Of a DNA stretch of 40,288 nucleotides, positions 1 through 7,622 are shown piece after piece (position 1 is the first letter of the stretch; every line of letters begins with the position of its first letter). Below the pieces are notes generated by a model, which saw only the letters and a program-made list of their open reading frames with translations, was not told where the DNA came from and did not search any database. This stretch comes from Pseudomonadota bacterium (GTDB lineage: Bacteria > Bdellovibrionota_C > UBA2361 > OMII01): the NCBI GenBank assembly GCA_026390555.1, contig JAPLFS010000029.1, positions 1 through 40,288 of the forward strand, read 5' to 3'. A program made the position numbers and the translations under genes.

Positions 1-39
1 TCGAAATCTATAGAAGAATACCTGCGAGAAGATAGGTAA
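1..39 (+). CDS. C-terminal tail of an upstream gene, probably a HipB-like antitoxin (partial)
   Basis: An open frame runs from the first base to a TAA at 37-39 and encodes the last 12 residues, SKSIEEYLREDR. The HipA-family gene starts only 2 bases after this stop, the tight spacing seen between hipB and hipA. HipB proteins are small Xre-type helix-turn-helix antitoxins that bind the hipBA operator and neutralise the kinase. The identity is inferred from position only, because the helix-turn-helix lies outside the window. Confidence 0.5.
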   Translation, partial: SKSIEEYLREDR

Positions 40-41
40 CG

Positions 42-1271
42 ATGAGGCGAATATCTGTATTGTGGCTTTCGGGGACAATACCAATTAAATTTGGCGAGCT
101 AGCAGAAAAGAGAGGTAGCCCAATTGTCTTTGAATGGGACAAAGACTTTTTGCGAAACAATATTGAACTTTCACCAATTCAATTTAAAAAGCGTGCTGGA
201 TTGATTGAATGTCCTATTCAACCTTTTGAGGGATTGCCAGGCCTTTTTGCCGACCACGTTCCTGATGGTTGGGGCAGGATTCTCTTAAGAAGAGGATTCG
301 AACGGCAAGGTCTGGGGTTCGGTGAGATATCTCCTCTCGATATGCTCCGGTATATTGGCGATCGAGGAATGGGCGCACTGACTTTTGAGCCTGCGATGGA
401 AAAAGAGGGCGAATGGGCTGCAGGAAAGGTCGATCTAGATAGCCTTGAACGCGGCATTGAACCAATTCTTTCTGGTACCCCGAGCAATGTGCTCGATGAA
501 TTTTTAACGGGAGGAGCTTCTCCTAACGGAATGCGGCCTAAAATAATCGTCAGAGAAATAAAGGGGCTCTTATATGTTGGCCAAAATGACGCTGAAGGGG
601 AAGAATGGATCGTAAAGTTTCGTTCGCCTATCGACTCTAAAGACATAGGGAAAATTGAATATATTTATTCTCTGATGGCCAAAAAAGCAGGCCTAAGAAT
701 CCCTAATGTTAAGTTATTCGAAAGCAAAACTGGTGATTATTTCGCCTCACAGCGCTTTGACAGAGAGGGTCAGAAAAGAATACACATGCACACCCTTAGC
801 GGTCTGCTTCATGCCAGCCCCAATAATTTCTCTATAGGCTACGGCGAATTTTTAAGAGTAGCTAACAATTTAACGGCCGATATTCGAGAGATGACGGAGG
901 CTTATAAAATAGCAGTTTTTAATGTGTTAGCATGTAATCAAGACGACCATTCAAGAAACGTGTCATTTTTAATGGATTCAGAGGGTAAATGGCGTGTTGC
1001 TCCGGCCTATGACTTGACGTTTCACATAAATCAACACAATCAAAATAAAATGAGTATCCAAGATATCGCAAATCCGACAGAGAGAGATTTGATTGCATTT
1101 GGAGAAAATTTTGGAATTTCGAAGAAGGTCGCTAGCGAAATTGTCGATAAAACCAAGACAGCATTGAGAAGCTTTAAAAAACTAGCACAAGAATACGACG
1201 TATCAAAAAGAGAGGTGGCCAAAATTGAGAAGGCGATAGGGGCAAAGCTTTTTCAAAATAAGTTAAAATGA
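42..1271 (+). CDS. HipA-family serine/threonine kinase toxin
   Basis: Type II toxin of the HipA family (409 residues; E. coli HipA is about 440). Family members phosphorylate translation factors, classically the glutamyl-tRNA synthetase, and induce dormancy. The N-terminal subdomain (residues 1-110) includes GLPGLFADHVPDGWG, typical of HipA. The kinase core shows the nucleotide-binding segment around GMRPKIIV, a likely ATP-binding lysine in WIVKFRSP, the catalytic loop CNQDDHSRN (DxHxxN pattern) and the metal-binding APAYDLT. All key motifs are intact, so an active kinase is expected. The gene follows the preceding stop by 2 bases and is probably cotranscribed with its antitoxin. A slightly AT-rich composition relative to neighbours fits an accessory module. 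The exact substrate cannot be read from sequence. Confidence 0.9.
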   Translation: MRRISVLWLSGTIPIKFGELAEKRGSPIVFEWDKDFLRNNIELSPIQFKKRAGLIECPIQPFEGLPGLFADHVPDGWGRILLRRGFERQGLGFGEISPLDMLRYIGDRGMGALTFEPAMEKEGEWAAGKVDLDSLERGIEPILSGTPSNVLDEFLTGGASPNGMRPKIIVREIKGLLYVGQNDAEGEEWIVKFRSPIDSKDIGKIEYIYSLMAKKAGLRIPNVKLFESKTGDYFASQRFDREGQKRIHMHTLSGLLHASPNNFSIGYGEFLRVANNLTADIREMTEAYKIAVFNVLACNQDDHSRNVSFLMDSEGKWRVAPAYDLTFHINQHNQNKMSIQDIANPTERDLIAFGENFGISKKVASEIVDKTKTALRSFKKLAQEYDVSKREVAKIEKAIGAKLFQNKLK

Positions 1272-1316
1272 GCAAATAGCTTGGATTATCATTCAAATTA
1301 TAACTATAGGGTCCTA

Positions 1317-1352
1317 TGAAGGATAGGAGGATCGATTCACTTTTGGTAAGTA
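1317..1352 (+). repeat. Direct repeat copy a, flanking the small hydrophobic ORF
   Basis: A 36-base stretch beginning TGAAGGATAGGAGGATC matches 1823-1858 in the same orientation at 29 of 36 positions. The mismatches are three isolated G/A changes plus one block of four bases near the right end. The two copies bracket 1353-1822, which contains the 79-residue hydrophobic ORF. Similarity stops abruptly outside the 36 bases. The rest of the 1272-1540 gap shows no gene. Confidence 0.55.
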
Positions 1353-1540
1353 TTTGCTTCGAGGTGCAGAGTGGTTCCCGGGACGATTTTGTAGGGCTTG
1401 GTCGCGAGTGCCGCACTTCTAGCGTGACCCAGTACCAAATATTTCCATGTTACAGTACTAGATAATATCATTTACCACAGGGACGGGTTTATTTATAAAA
1501 CCAAACTATTCTACCCCAAAATGAGATATCTGAGGACAAA

Positions 1541-1780
1541 TTACCGCCGTGCAAAAAGCGGCAATCCATCACTTTTTGTCTTAAAAACTGCCCTAACTAT
1601 GAGGACAATTATCCCGATTATAGCCACGAGGCCGAGACCGAACACGAAGCCTCCCGTCAATGCCCCGATTAGAGCAATGATCCACCACCAGCACATGATG
1701 AGTACACCTAGGCCGATGACACCGGCGATGATCGCGCCTATGCCCATAATGACGATAACAATCCAAGCTATTGGGTCCAT
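1541..1780 (-). CDS. Small hydrophobic membrane protein, unknown function
   Basis: A 79-residue ORF of almost entirely hydrophobic composition. It can form two or three transmembrane helices (about residues 5-27, 28-49 and 50-67) and ends in a short basic tail, KTKSDGLPLFARR, consistent with a cytoplasmic C-terminus. A GGGAG lies 13 bases before the ATG and a GGA lies 7 bases before it, so the ribosome site is weak. The gene stands alone between two direct repeats. The opposite strand carries a longer ORF (1521-1832) rich in Pro, Met and Thr that looks like an artefact. No family was recognised. Confidence 0.45.
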   Translation of the reverse strand: MDPIAWIVIVIMGIGAIIAGVIGLGVLIMCWWWIIALIGALTGGFVFGLGLVAIIGIIVLIVRAVFKTKSDGLPLFARR

Positions 1781-1822
1781 ATTATTTTCCGGCTCCCGTT
1801 CAAACCACTTTTCGTCCGGCTC

Positions 1823-1858
1823 TGAAGGATAAGAAGATCAATTCACTTTCCCCAAGTA
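1823..1858 (+). repeat. Direct repeat copy b, flanking the small hydrophobic ORF
   Basis: Second copy of the 36-base repeat at 1317-1352, beginning TGAAGGATAAGAAGATC, 29 of 36 identical and in the same orientation. It lies 42 bases before the hydrophobic ORF's start codon when read on the minus strand. It is a candidate leftover of a duplication or of a small inserted unit. Confidence 0.55.
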
Positions 1859-1923
1859 GCTGATCTACGGTGTCGACATTGCAATAGGGCCCTTAGGAAC
1901 TAATTGGGGTGTTAGTGGAGGTT

Positions 1924-1952
1924 CTGACGCTGCAACGATGAGGCGAAGCGCT
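1924..1952 (+). repeat. Dispersed 29-bp intergenic repeat, copy 1
   Basis: This 29-base segment has core CAACGATGAGGCGAAGCGCT and matches 13157-13185 at 25 of 29 positions, with all four differences being transitions. Both copies are intergenic and in the same orientation. A TATAAT hexamer lies 15 bases downstream (1968-1973), about 100 bases before arfB, but no -35 element is evident. Confidence 0.55.
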
Positions 1953-2073
1953 CCAGAGGGGCATAGGTATAATGCTCAGGTGGTCGGCCTCCTTCAATAT
2001 CGGTTGTATACAGGAGCTCCCAGGTGCTTCACCGAAAGATGTGAGGTAGTATGTTAGAAAGGGGTCTCCGACC

Positions 2074-2514
2074 ATGAAACAGGGAACGCCACATCTCAGG
2101 GGAATCGTTATTCCGGAGTCAGAGCTTAAGCTCTCCTTTGCGCGTTCCGGAGGGCCGGGGGGACAAAATGTTAATAAGGTTGAAACCAAGGTAACGATTA
2201 CCTTTGATTATATGGCTTCTCAGGCGCTCTCATGGGAGCAGAAGGGGCGCATAGCGCGGCATGCCAAGGTTCAAAGCTGCCTTAATGCTGATGGTATGAT
2301 CGCCATTACCTCACAGCGGCACCGCAGCCAGCTCCTAAATCGGGAGGATGCGATTGAAAAGTTGCATGAACTTCTGCACGAGGTCACGCGACCTAGGAAG
2401 AGACGGATACCTACCAAAAAGACTAAATCTAGTGAGCGTAAGAGGGTCGACAACAAGAGGTCGCGTAGCACCACTAAAACGACGCGCCAAAAGGTTCGTT
2501 CCGATGACGATTAG
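2074..2514 (+). CDS. arfB: Alternative ribosome-rescue factor / peptidyl-tRNA hydrolase ArfB
   Basis: ArfB (YaeJ) enters stalled ribosomes with an empty mRNA channel and hydrolyses the peptidyl-tRNA. The catalytic GGQ is at residues 29-31 within RSGGPGGQNVNKVETKV, the signature of the release-factor catalytic domain. The decoding domains of true release factors are absent, and the 146-residue length fits ArfB (about 140). The C-terminal 45 residues are strongly basic (RKRRIPTKK, SERKRVDNKRSR), matching the ArfB tail that sits in the mRNA tunnel. AAAGGGG lies upstream of the ATG. The gene stands alone and faces the pseudouridine synthase, whose stop is 9 bases beyond its own. Confidence 0.93.
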   Translation: MKQGTPHLRGIVIPESELKLSFARSGGPGGQNVNKVETKVTITFDYMASQALSWEQKGRIARHAKVQSCLNADGMIAITSQRHRSQLLNREDAIEKLHELLHEVTRPRKRRIPTKKTKSSERKRVDNKRSRSTTKTTRQKVRSDDD

Positions 2515-2523
2515 TATTATTGC

Positions 2524-3483
2524 TTACAAAGCGCGTAACCACTCCGGCCTAAGCTCATCTGGTAGCGAGATAGAGAGAGCTTGAGCGCTGCTGGGGTGCT
2601 GCAACCTTAGCCCAAAACTTACCAGGTGCAGATAGGGGGCGATAGCTCCGCCGTAGAAGTTATCGCCTAGTATTGCAACCCCCAGGGATGCCGCATGTAC
2701 TCTGATCTGGTGCGTACGACCAGTTACCGGGAGCGCTTTAAGCACCGTTATCGGAAGACCATCTGAGTGCGTACGATGAGAGAGCGAGAGGTGTGTAAGC
2801 GCTGATTGGCCGCTGTTAGTTGAAACGGTACGGAGTACTGGATGTTGTTTGTCGCGTGCAATGGCGAGCGCTACGGTTTTGGTATCCCAGTGGACATTGG
2901 CAGCCGTAGCAAGATAATAACTCTTTTCTACCGCGCGTGATTCAAAGGCTTTTTGCAGAGCTGCGTGCGCTCTCGAGTTAATGCTAACAACAACTAGCCC
3001 CTGGGCAGAAACATCGAGTCGCGAGGGCATATGAATACGCGTGTTGAAATGGCTATCGAGCGCTGCTTTAAGGCTATAGTGTCGCTGCTCCTTGGCCGGC
3101 ATGCTTGAGAGCCCCGGTGGTTTGTATACGACCGCGAGGGCATCATCGTGATACACGATATAGCGCTCCTCAAAGCGCGGGAATATTGCAGCGGCCTGCG
3201 CTATCTCAAACTTCGGCTCGTAGTATTCAACCTTACATGGAAAGGGGAGCAGTTGGTCCTCTATGATCTCTGCGCCATTGATATAGATCCCGCCGAAATC
3301 AAAACGCTCGGCCCAGGAGCTGTGCGAAATATGTGTAAGTTTTGCCTGTAATAGTTCTAGTAACGATGCCGCACCATCAATTGTAGAGGAAAGGGTCCAG
3401 CACCAGTACTTGCTTCTCAGGGTATCAAAGATCCTATTAAGGTCTGGGGATCGTTGCTGACTGTGGTCGCTATCTTTAGTCAT
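2524..3483 (-). CDS. RluA-family RNA pseudouridine synthase
   Basis: This enzyme isomerises uridine to pseudouridine in rRNA or tRNA. The 319-residue protein has an N-terminal S4-like segment (FDFGGIYINGAEI near residue 61) and then the catalytic domain. Hallmarks are VVYKPPGLSSMP (about 118-129), the catalytic-aspartate motif SRLDVSAQG (Asp157, HRLDxxTSG in most relatives) and GRTHQIRVH near residue 240. The usual His before RLD is Ser, and TSG is replaced by SAQG. The catalytic Asp is kept, so activity is plausible. The target site (RluA, RluC, RluD or TruC type) cannot be assigned. It is the last gene of the minus-strand run from 6569. Confidence 0.88.
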   Translation of the reverse strand: MTKDSDHSQQRSPDLNRIFDTLRSKYWCWTLSSTIDGAASLLELLQAKLTHISHSSWAERFDFGGIYINGAEIIEDQLLPFPCKVEYYEPKFEIAQAAAIFPRFEERYIVYHDDALAVVYKPPGLSSMPAKEQRHYSLKAALDSHFNTRIHMPSRLDVSAQGLVVVSINSRAHAALQKAFESRAVEKSYYLATAANVHWDTKTVALAIARDKQHPVLRTVSTNSGQSALTHLSLSHRTHSDGLPITVLKALPVTGRTHQIRVHAASLGVAILGDNFYGGAIAPYLHLVSFGLRLQHPSSAQALSISLPDELRPEWLRAL

Positions 3484-3522
3484 TGGCGCGTAGCTGCCGG
3501 CACATTACAGTAGGGGGGGCGG

Positions 3523-4203
3523 TTAGGACTTTTTAAAAGCCTTGTACTTTTTAAGAGCGAGCTCAAGACGAGATAGGCGGTCTACAAGTTCCGCTGCTGG
3601 CAGGGTTGAGCTAAGTGCCTCACTGCGACTAAGGCCGAAGGCCTCTTCAAATTTAGAGAGGCTCTGCAGCAGTTCCGGAGTTAGCATGCGTGATATTTTA
3701 AAACGAGCCAGCTCCGTTCTCTCGGTTCTAATATCCACCAACTGTTGCAGGGGGCCCTGTTGATTAAGTTGGGCGGCGAAGGTTGGGTCTTCGACCGGGC
3801 AGTCTGGTATAGATGCCAGAGGTGATTGAGCGTTAGAGAGGAGGGCTGGGGTTACATTGGCAAAGATGATGTCACCTGCAGTATTAAAAGCCATCGCAGT
3901 GGCAACGCTGTCGTCTGAGAGTGAGGCGGGATCGACCGAGAAAGAGATATTATAGAGGGTATCGCCGACCTTCTCAATTTTCGTGTCTAATATCTGCTGA
4001 GAGTCCGTGGCTGAGAAAACAAGCCCGACCGCCTTTAGCGGCTCCGGCTTGGCCTCGACCTTGACCTTAATAAGCAGAGGGGCTCTGCCCGCATTCTGGG
4101 CTTGCGCGTTAACAGCACAACAGACCGAGATGATACTCAGCAACGCAACTAAGCGTCGTATTAATTTAGTATTAATAAGGGCAGATACTTTAGCTGACAT
4201 CAT
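3523..4203 (-). CDS. Exported protein of unknown function with a helical C-terminus
   Basis: A 226-residue protein. Residues 1-36 form a Sec signal peptide: basic LIRR, a hydrophobic core LVALLSIISVCCAV, then a likely signal peptidase I site after AQA. The mature part begins with a beta-rich segment (KVKVEAKPEPLKAVGLVFSA) resembling an immunoglobulin-like fold, and ends with a helical region with leucine heptads (LVDRLSRLELALKKYKAFKK). Start could be either of two adjacent ATGs, preceded by GGGG. It lies between a second exported protein and the pseudouridine synthase, in the same direction as the membrane kinase upstream. No family was recognised. Confidence 0.7.
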   Translation of the reverse strand: MMSAKVSALINTKLIRRLVALLSIISVCCAVNAQAQNAGRAPLLIKVKVEAKPEPLKAVGLVFSATDSQQILDTKIEKVGDTLYNISFSVDPASLSDDSVATAMAFNTAGDIIFANVTPALLSNAQSPLASIPDCPVEDPTFAAQLNQQGPLQQLVDIRTERTELARFKISRMLTPELLQSLSKFEEAFGLSRSEALSSTLPAAELVDRLSRLELALKKYKAFKKS

Positions 4204-4303
4204 GACCCCACTCAGTGATTAATATTTGCCGATAAATTTTCTAGAATCTTGAGTGATGTTTCAAGATTAGTATTTTCGCGCTCAAGGGTCTTCGATCTTG
4301 AGA

Positions 4304-4744
4304 TCAGGGTTGCCACGGTTGATGTATGATGAACTGATAGGTCATAGCGGCGAGTGGTGCTGGAACCTCTAGCATATACGTTGGCTGATCTAGCTTGTTG
4401 AGCGCACCGATAGGAAAGGCGATGTCCATAAAGCGACCATCGCGTGAGCCTACTAATCTAACCTTTGCCTCGACCTCTCTGGTATTAATGAGTTCAACCG
4501 AGATAGGCATGAGGGCACCCGCCATGGGGACCGCGCTTATTTCGGGTATACGGTGAGAGATCTCGTAGCGGAAGGGGCCCGTCTTCTCCTGTGCTAATAG
4601 TAGGGTGCTGCTATAAATGAGCAAAGCAGATAAGGCGATTATCGTATGTATACAACTAGCCAAAGCTCTAGTTAGGCAGGTGTCATAGATAGCGGCCACA
4701 TATCGTTTGATCCCATATCGTTTGATCCCATATCGTTTGATCAC
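4304..4744 (-). CDS. Membrane-anchored or exported small protein with a repeated N-terminus
   Basis: A 146-residue protein starting at GTG, with AAGG 8 bases upstream overlapping the stop of the kinase gene, so translation is probably coupled to it. The first 15 residues are three copies of IKRY(G), produced by a 15-bp tandem repeat. A hydrophobic segment (about residues 35-50, IIALSALLIYSSTLLLA) follows and may be a signal anchor or a signal peptide. The remainder is predicted beta-rich, for example ISVELINTREVEAKVRLVG, as in a small periplasmic immunoglobulin-like domain. A GTG at 4699, just after the repeats, is an alternative start. No family was recognised. Confidence 0.65.
   Translation of the reverse strand: MIKRYGIKRYGIKRYVAAIYDTCLTRALASCIHTIIALSALLIYSSTLLLAQEKTGPFRYEISHRIPEISAVPMAGALMPISVELINTREVEAKVRLVGSRDGRFMDIAFPIGALNKLDQPTYMLEVPAPLAAMTYQFIIHQPWQP
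4699..4742 (+). repeat. 15-bp tandem repeat, about 2.9 copies
   Basis: The unit CATATCGTTTGATCC occurs at 4699-4713 and 4714-4728, and 14 of its 15 bases occur at 4729-4742, with no mismatch. Fifteen bases keep the reading frame, so copy-number change adds or removes the pentapeptide IKRYG at the N-terminus of the minus-strand gene. The array adjoins the GTG start codon and lies 12 bases past the kinase stop, so slippage would also alter the spacing of the start region. Confidence 0.9.
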
Positions 4745-4754
4745 AGTGCGAGCC

Positions 4755-6569
4755 TTACGAAACCTGTTTTACACTCCACGTTCCAGCTTCGCCGGTCAAC
4801 GCATTAACGAATGTACCAGTTATTGTGTCGGATGACAGCACCCCAGTAAGATTAAGAATAACGCCATTGGTACGTATCACAAGGGTATTCTCTGGTGCTC
4901 CCTCCTCTACTTTAGATGATGACATGCTAGGAGACCACCCCTCTATCCCGACGATAACAGCTACCTGGCCCTTTGTAGGTAGTGATAGCAGGGTTAGGGG
5001 TGAGCGGATACCGGGAATAATCCCTTCGATAGCGCCCGAGTAGAGACCACCCGGGACTAGTGGGAAGGTTGCATCGGCGGAAATACCGAGGGAACTATCA
5101 GCTTGAAATGGAGACTCCTCCCTTACTAGCGCTGGAGTAGGCTCCTCATTACTGTCAACAGACTGGAAATGGGAGAAGAGCGTCGTGATTGAATCAAGTG
5201 AGAACCCTGGAGCGTGTTCAACTATGACGATTAAGGAGATGGTCAAGAGAGCGGCGGCGAAACCAACGCCTACTAGCCGTTTTAGGCTCTGGAGATTGGA
5301 GTGTGGGGCTTGTTGTGGAGCAGGCAAACCTTTTTCGTTCTGCGTACGTGGTTTCGGTTCCAGTGCGTAGCGCTCCTGTTTTGGTGGGCTGCTGGCGTCG
5401 GGCGTGCCTGGTATCGTCCTAGTGTGTGTTGCTTTGCGGGTAGCTCTCTCAGTTTTTTGCTGAGAATCATTGGCGAGGATCTCTTTAATTCGAGCTAGAT
5501 CTATCTCCTCGGTTAGTTGGGGGATGCGTTCTCCGGTTTTGTAGGGGGCTGCCGTTTGCAGAGGTTCCTCAGGCGTATCATCTGATAAAAGATCATAGTC
5601 CTGCTCAGTCGCAGCGTACGAAACTTCAAAGATATCGGGTGTTGCTGGCTCGCTTTGCTTCTGATCGTCGTTAGAGATAATTGAATCCCCTGCATTTGCT
5701 GCTACTGCAACCTGAATAGATTCTTCAGTGCGGAAGTCGGGATTACCAAGGGCGCGAGCAGCCTCAAGAGCGGTTTGGAATCTGTCGGTGCTGTTGTATC
5801 GAATGAGCTTTGCAATTACATCTGAGAGATGACGGGGAAAGCCTGGATGAACATCGTGCAGGGGCGCTATTGCACCGTCATCCCTGGCGTGTAGCTGTTC
5901 GGCTAGCGACAGCTTGTCAAATGGGTGAAATCCGGCAAGTGCCTCATAGAAACACAGCCCCAATGAATATAGGTCAGAGCGCTCATCGTAAGCTGTTCCA
6001 TCGAGCAGCTCCGGTGGAAGGTACGATAGGGACCCAACTCCGGCCTTTAACTCATCAAGCTCTACTTCGTCTCCAGGCAGAAGTGCAAGCCCGAAGTCAG
6101 CCAGACGGATCTCCTGCTCGCTTATAACGAGGATGTTATCTAATTTTATATCGCGGTGAACCACGCCTGTAGCATGGATAAAATCAAGCGCTTCAAGACA
6201 CTGTTGGAGATAGCGCGCGCCCCTGGTAGATGAAAGGTGGGTTCCTAAGCTTGAGAGTACCTTTCTTAGGTCTCCATCCGAGGCGTATTCCATCGAGAGG
6301 TAACAGAGATTATCTACGGAGTGAAAATCATCGAGACGCACGACGTATTTGTGTCGGCACGAGACCAAGGTGAGAGCCTCTTTTCGTAGACGTTCCGAAA
6401 GTAAGGTGGGATTCTTATGGTTAAGGAGAACTTTAAGGGCGACCTCTTGGTTAGAGCCGCTGACATGGCGCGCATGGTAGACGACGCTGTCGATGCCGCG
6501 ACCAACTATCGAGAGCACCTCGTATCTTCCATCGAAGATCTTCCGCTTTGTATTGCTCGGAAGCGCCAT
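4755..6569 (-). CDS. Membrane-anchored Hanks-type serine/threonine protein kinase
   Basis: A 604-residue bacterial eukaryotic-like kinase. The catalytic domain (about residues 16-275) has the glycine loop GRGIDSVVY (23-31), VALK with Lys46, HRDIKLDN (Asp140, Asn145), DFG (158-160) and a YLPPELL activation-segment end, so it should be active. A low-complexity linker of about 150 residues follows, rich in Pro, Glu and Thr. One transmembrane helix (near 430-455, GVGFAAALLTISLIVIV) comes next, then a C-terminal domain outside the membrane with no PASTA repeats recognised. AAAGG lies just before the ATG. Two small exported proteins follow directly on the same strand and may act with the outer domain as a sensory unit; that is inference from gene order. 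Confidence 0.92.
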   Translation of the reverse strand: MALPSNTKRKIFDGRYEVLSIVGRGIDSVVYHARHVSGSNQEVALKVLLNHKNPTLLSERLRKEALTLVSCRHKYVVRLDDFHSVDNLCYLSMEYASDGDLRKVLSSLGTHLSSTRGARYLQQCLEALDFIHATGVVHRDIKLDNILVISEQEIRLADFGLALLPGDEVELDELKAGVGSLSYLPPELLDGTAYDERSDLYSLGLCFYEALAGFHPFDKLSLAEQLHARDDGAIAPLHDVHPGFPRHLSDVIAKLIRYNSTDRFQTALEAARALGNPDFRTEESIQVAVAANAGDSIISNDDQKQSEPATPDIFEVSYAATEQDYDLLSDDTPEEPLQTAAPYKTGERIPQLTEEIDLARIKEILANDSQQKTERATRKATHTRTIPGTPDASSPPKQERYALEPKPRTQNEKGLPAPQQAPHSNLQSLKRLVGVGFAAALLTISLIVIVEHAPGFSLDSITTLFSHFQSVDSNEEPTPALVREESPFQADSSLGISADATFPLVPGGLYSGAIEGIIPGIRSPLTLLSLPTKGQVAVIVGIEGWSPSMSSSKVEEGAPENTLVIRTNGVILNLTGVLSSDTITGTFVNALTGEAGTWSVKQVS

Positions 6570-6924
6570 GCGTTGCCTTTACAATAAAGTACTATCTAAG
6601 TTTTACCGGCGTCGGAATTCGAGCGCTGGTTGGTATAGTAGGATAGTGTTCTATCCTATAATCTTTAGTTTGTGAAAAGTGCTTCAAGTATACCTGTATT
6701 AATTAGTAACCATTTGATATCATTGATATTTAATAATGACTCCTTAGTGCTAGATAGCCCTAACATGTAGGGATGGCAGAAAAATGGTCAGTTGAATCTT
6801 AGGGCTTCATACAATACCATCCGGGTCACTTTGGGGGTGCGTGTACGGGTGGTAGTTGTTTTTGTTAAGAAAACATTACGCAAAAAGTAGCAGGATGCTC
6901 GTTTCGCTCTCCCTATAGTAGTGT
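6570..6924. other. Intergenic region between the kinase gene and tRNA-Arg (355 bp)
   Basis: No credible gene is seen here. It contains a perfect 7-bp hairpin, AGGATAG-TGTT-CTATCCT, near 6641-6658, directly followed by TATAATC. This could be an operator-like palindrome or part of a promoter facing right. A TATAGT at 6914-6919, 5 bases before the mature tRNA end, is a plausible -10 element for the tRNA, but no good -35 element was seen. Confidence 0.4.
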
Positions 6925-6998
6925 GCACTCGTAGCTCAGATGGATAGAGCACCCGCCTTCTAAGCGGGTGGTCACTGGTTCGAATCCAGTCGGGTGCA
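6925..6998 (+). tRNA. tRNA-Arg (anticodon UCU)
   Basis: The cloverleaf folds by eye over 74 bases. The acceptor stem is GCACTCG with CGGGTGC (one G-U pair), the D arm contains AGCTCAGATGGATAGAGC, and the anticodon stem CCCGC/GCGGG encloses loop CTTCTAA with anticodon TCT, which reads AGA. The T arm is ACTGG-TTCGAAT-CCAGT. The discriminator is A and no CCA is encoded. A T-rich run (6999-7020) follows immediately. nuoA begins 31 bases downstream. Confidence 0.96.
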
Positions 6999-7029
6999 TT
7001 TTTTGTTTTTTGTTTTCTATTGGTCACAT

Positions 7030-7398
7030 ATGGGCGAATTAAATCCCTATCTCGGAGTTCTGTTGCTAGGCATTGCGGCAGCCGGGTTTTTAGTAACCAT
7101 GGTGTTGTTATCAATCTTTCTTGGGCCAAAGAATCCGACCAAGACCAAGCAGATGCCGTGGGAGTGTGGGGCGATACCTGTCGGCTCAGTTAGGGAGCAA
7201 CGTTTTAGTGTGCGCTTCTACCTCGTAGCCGTGCTCTTTATTCTGTTCGATATCGAGGTGATCTTTATGTATCCGTGGGCCGTTGTGCTTGAGCAGATGG
7301 GAGTAATGGCGTTATGGCCGATGCTCTCGTTTATGGGGGTGCTATTGGTAGGCTTGATCTACGTGTGGCAGAAGGGCGTTTTTAACTGGAACGATTAG
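7030..7398 (+). CDS. nuoA: NADH-quinone oxidoreductase subunit A
   Basis: NuoA is a three-helix membrane subunit of respiratory complex I at the junction of the membrane and peripheral arms. The 122-residue protein has the family signatures KQMPWECGAIPVG (residues about 44-56), RFSVRFYLVAVLFILFD and DIEVIFMYPWAV, and the usual length. ATG at 7030 is chosen because NuoA proteins begin just before the first helix. The frame also extends back to a GTG inside the tRNA, which cannot be the start. No ribosome binding site is visible in the T-rich 31-base gap after tRNA-Arg. No nuoB-N genes follow, so the subunit is encoded away from the rest of complex I, or the cluster is split. Confidence 0.92.
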   Translation: MGELNPYLGVLLLGIAAAGFLVTMVLLSIFLGPKNPTKTKQMPWECGAIPVGSVREQRFSVRFYLVAVLFILFDIEVIFMYPWAVVLEQMGVMALWPMLSFMGVLLVGLIYVWQKGVFNWND

Positions 7399-7408
7399 CG
7401 TCAATTCT

Positions 7409-7622
7409 GTAACTGGTCACCGTAGTTTAATATCGCGATTCAAGCTACTCAGATTACGGCCAAGTTTCATAGGTAATTCGATTGGTCGTCCCCTGATCGG
7501 GGACGGCAGATTTTGTGACCAGTTAATGTTTTCACCCCCGATTCGCTCCGCAAATCGGCCCCTTAGGGGCTATTGAGTGCATTACCGTATGCGAATATTT
7601 CTGGAATATGCGGACTAGTTAC
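7409..7622 (+). mobile_element. Short non-coding mobile element, copy 1 (MITE-like, 214 bp)
   Basis: The element begins GTAACTGGTCAC and ends GACTAGTTAC, imperfect terminal inverted repeats. An internal arm GTGACCAGTTA (7515-7525) is the perfect complement of the left end. Inside are a CGTCCCC-TGATC-GGGGACG hairpin, a CCGATT/AATCGG stem and a GCCCC-TTA-GGGGC hairpin. Outside copy 2's hairpin insert it differs from 21617-21864 at only about a dozen positions. Flanks TCAATTCT and TTAATTCT look like a decayed 8-bp target duplication. No protein is encoded. It starts 10 bases after the nuoA stop, and its right end contains the ATG (7608) of the following gene. Confidence 0.85.

Noticed and set aside
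1521-1832. 103-residue plus-strand ORF opposite the small hydrophobic gene
   Set aside because: Its Pro/Met/Thr/Ile-rich, repetitive composition is what the complement of a hydrophobic coding strand gives. No domain is visible.
4699-4742. CRISPR-like array
   Set aside because: The three 15-bp units are adjacent with no spacers and lie in a coding frame. It is a simple tandem repeat.
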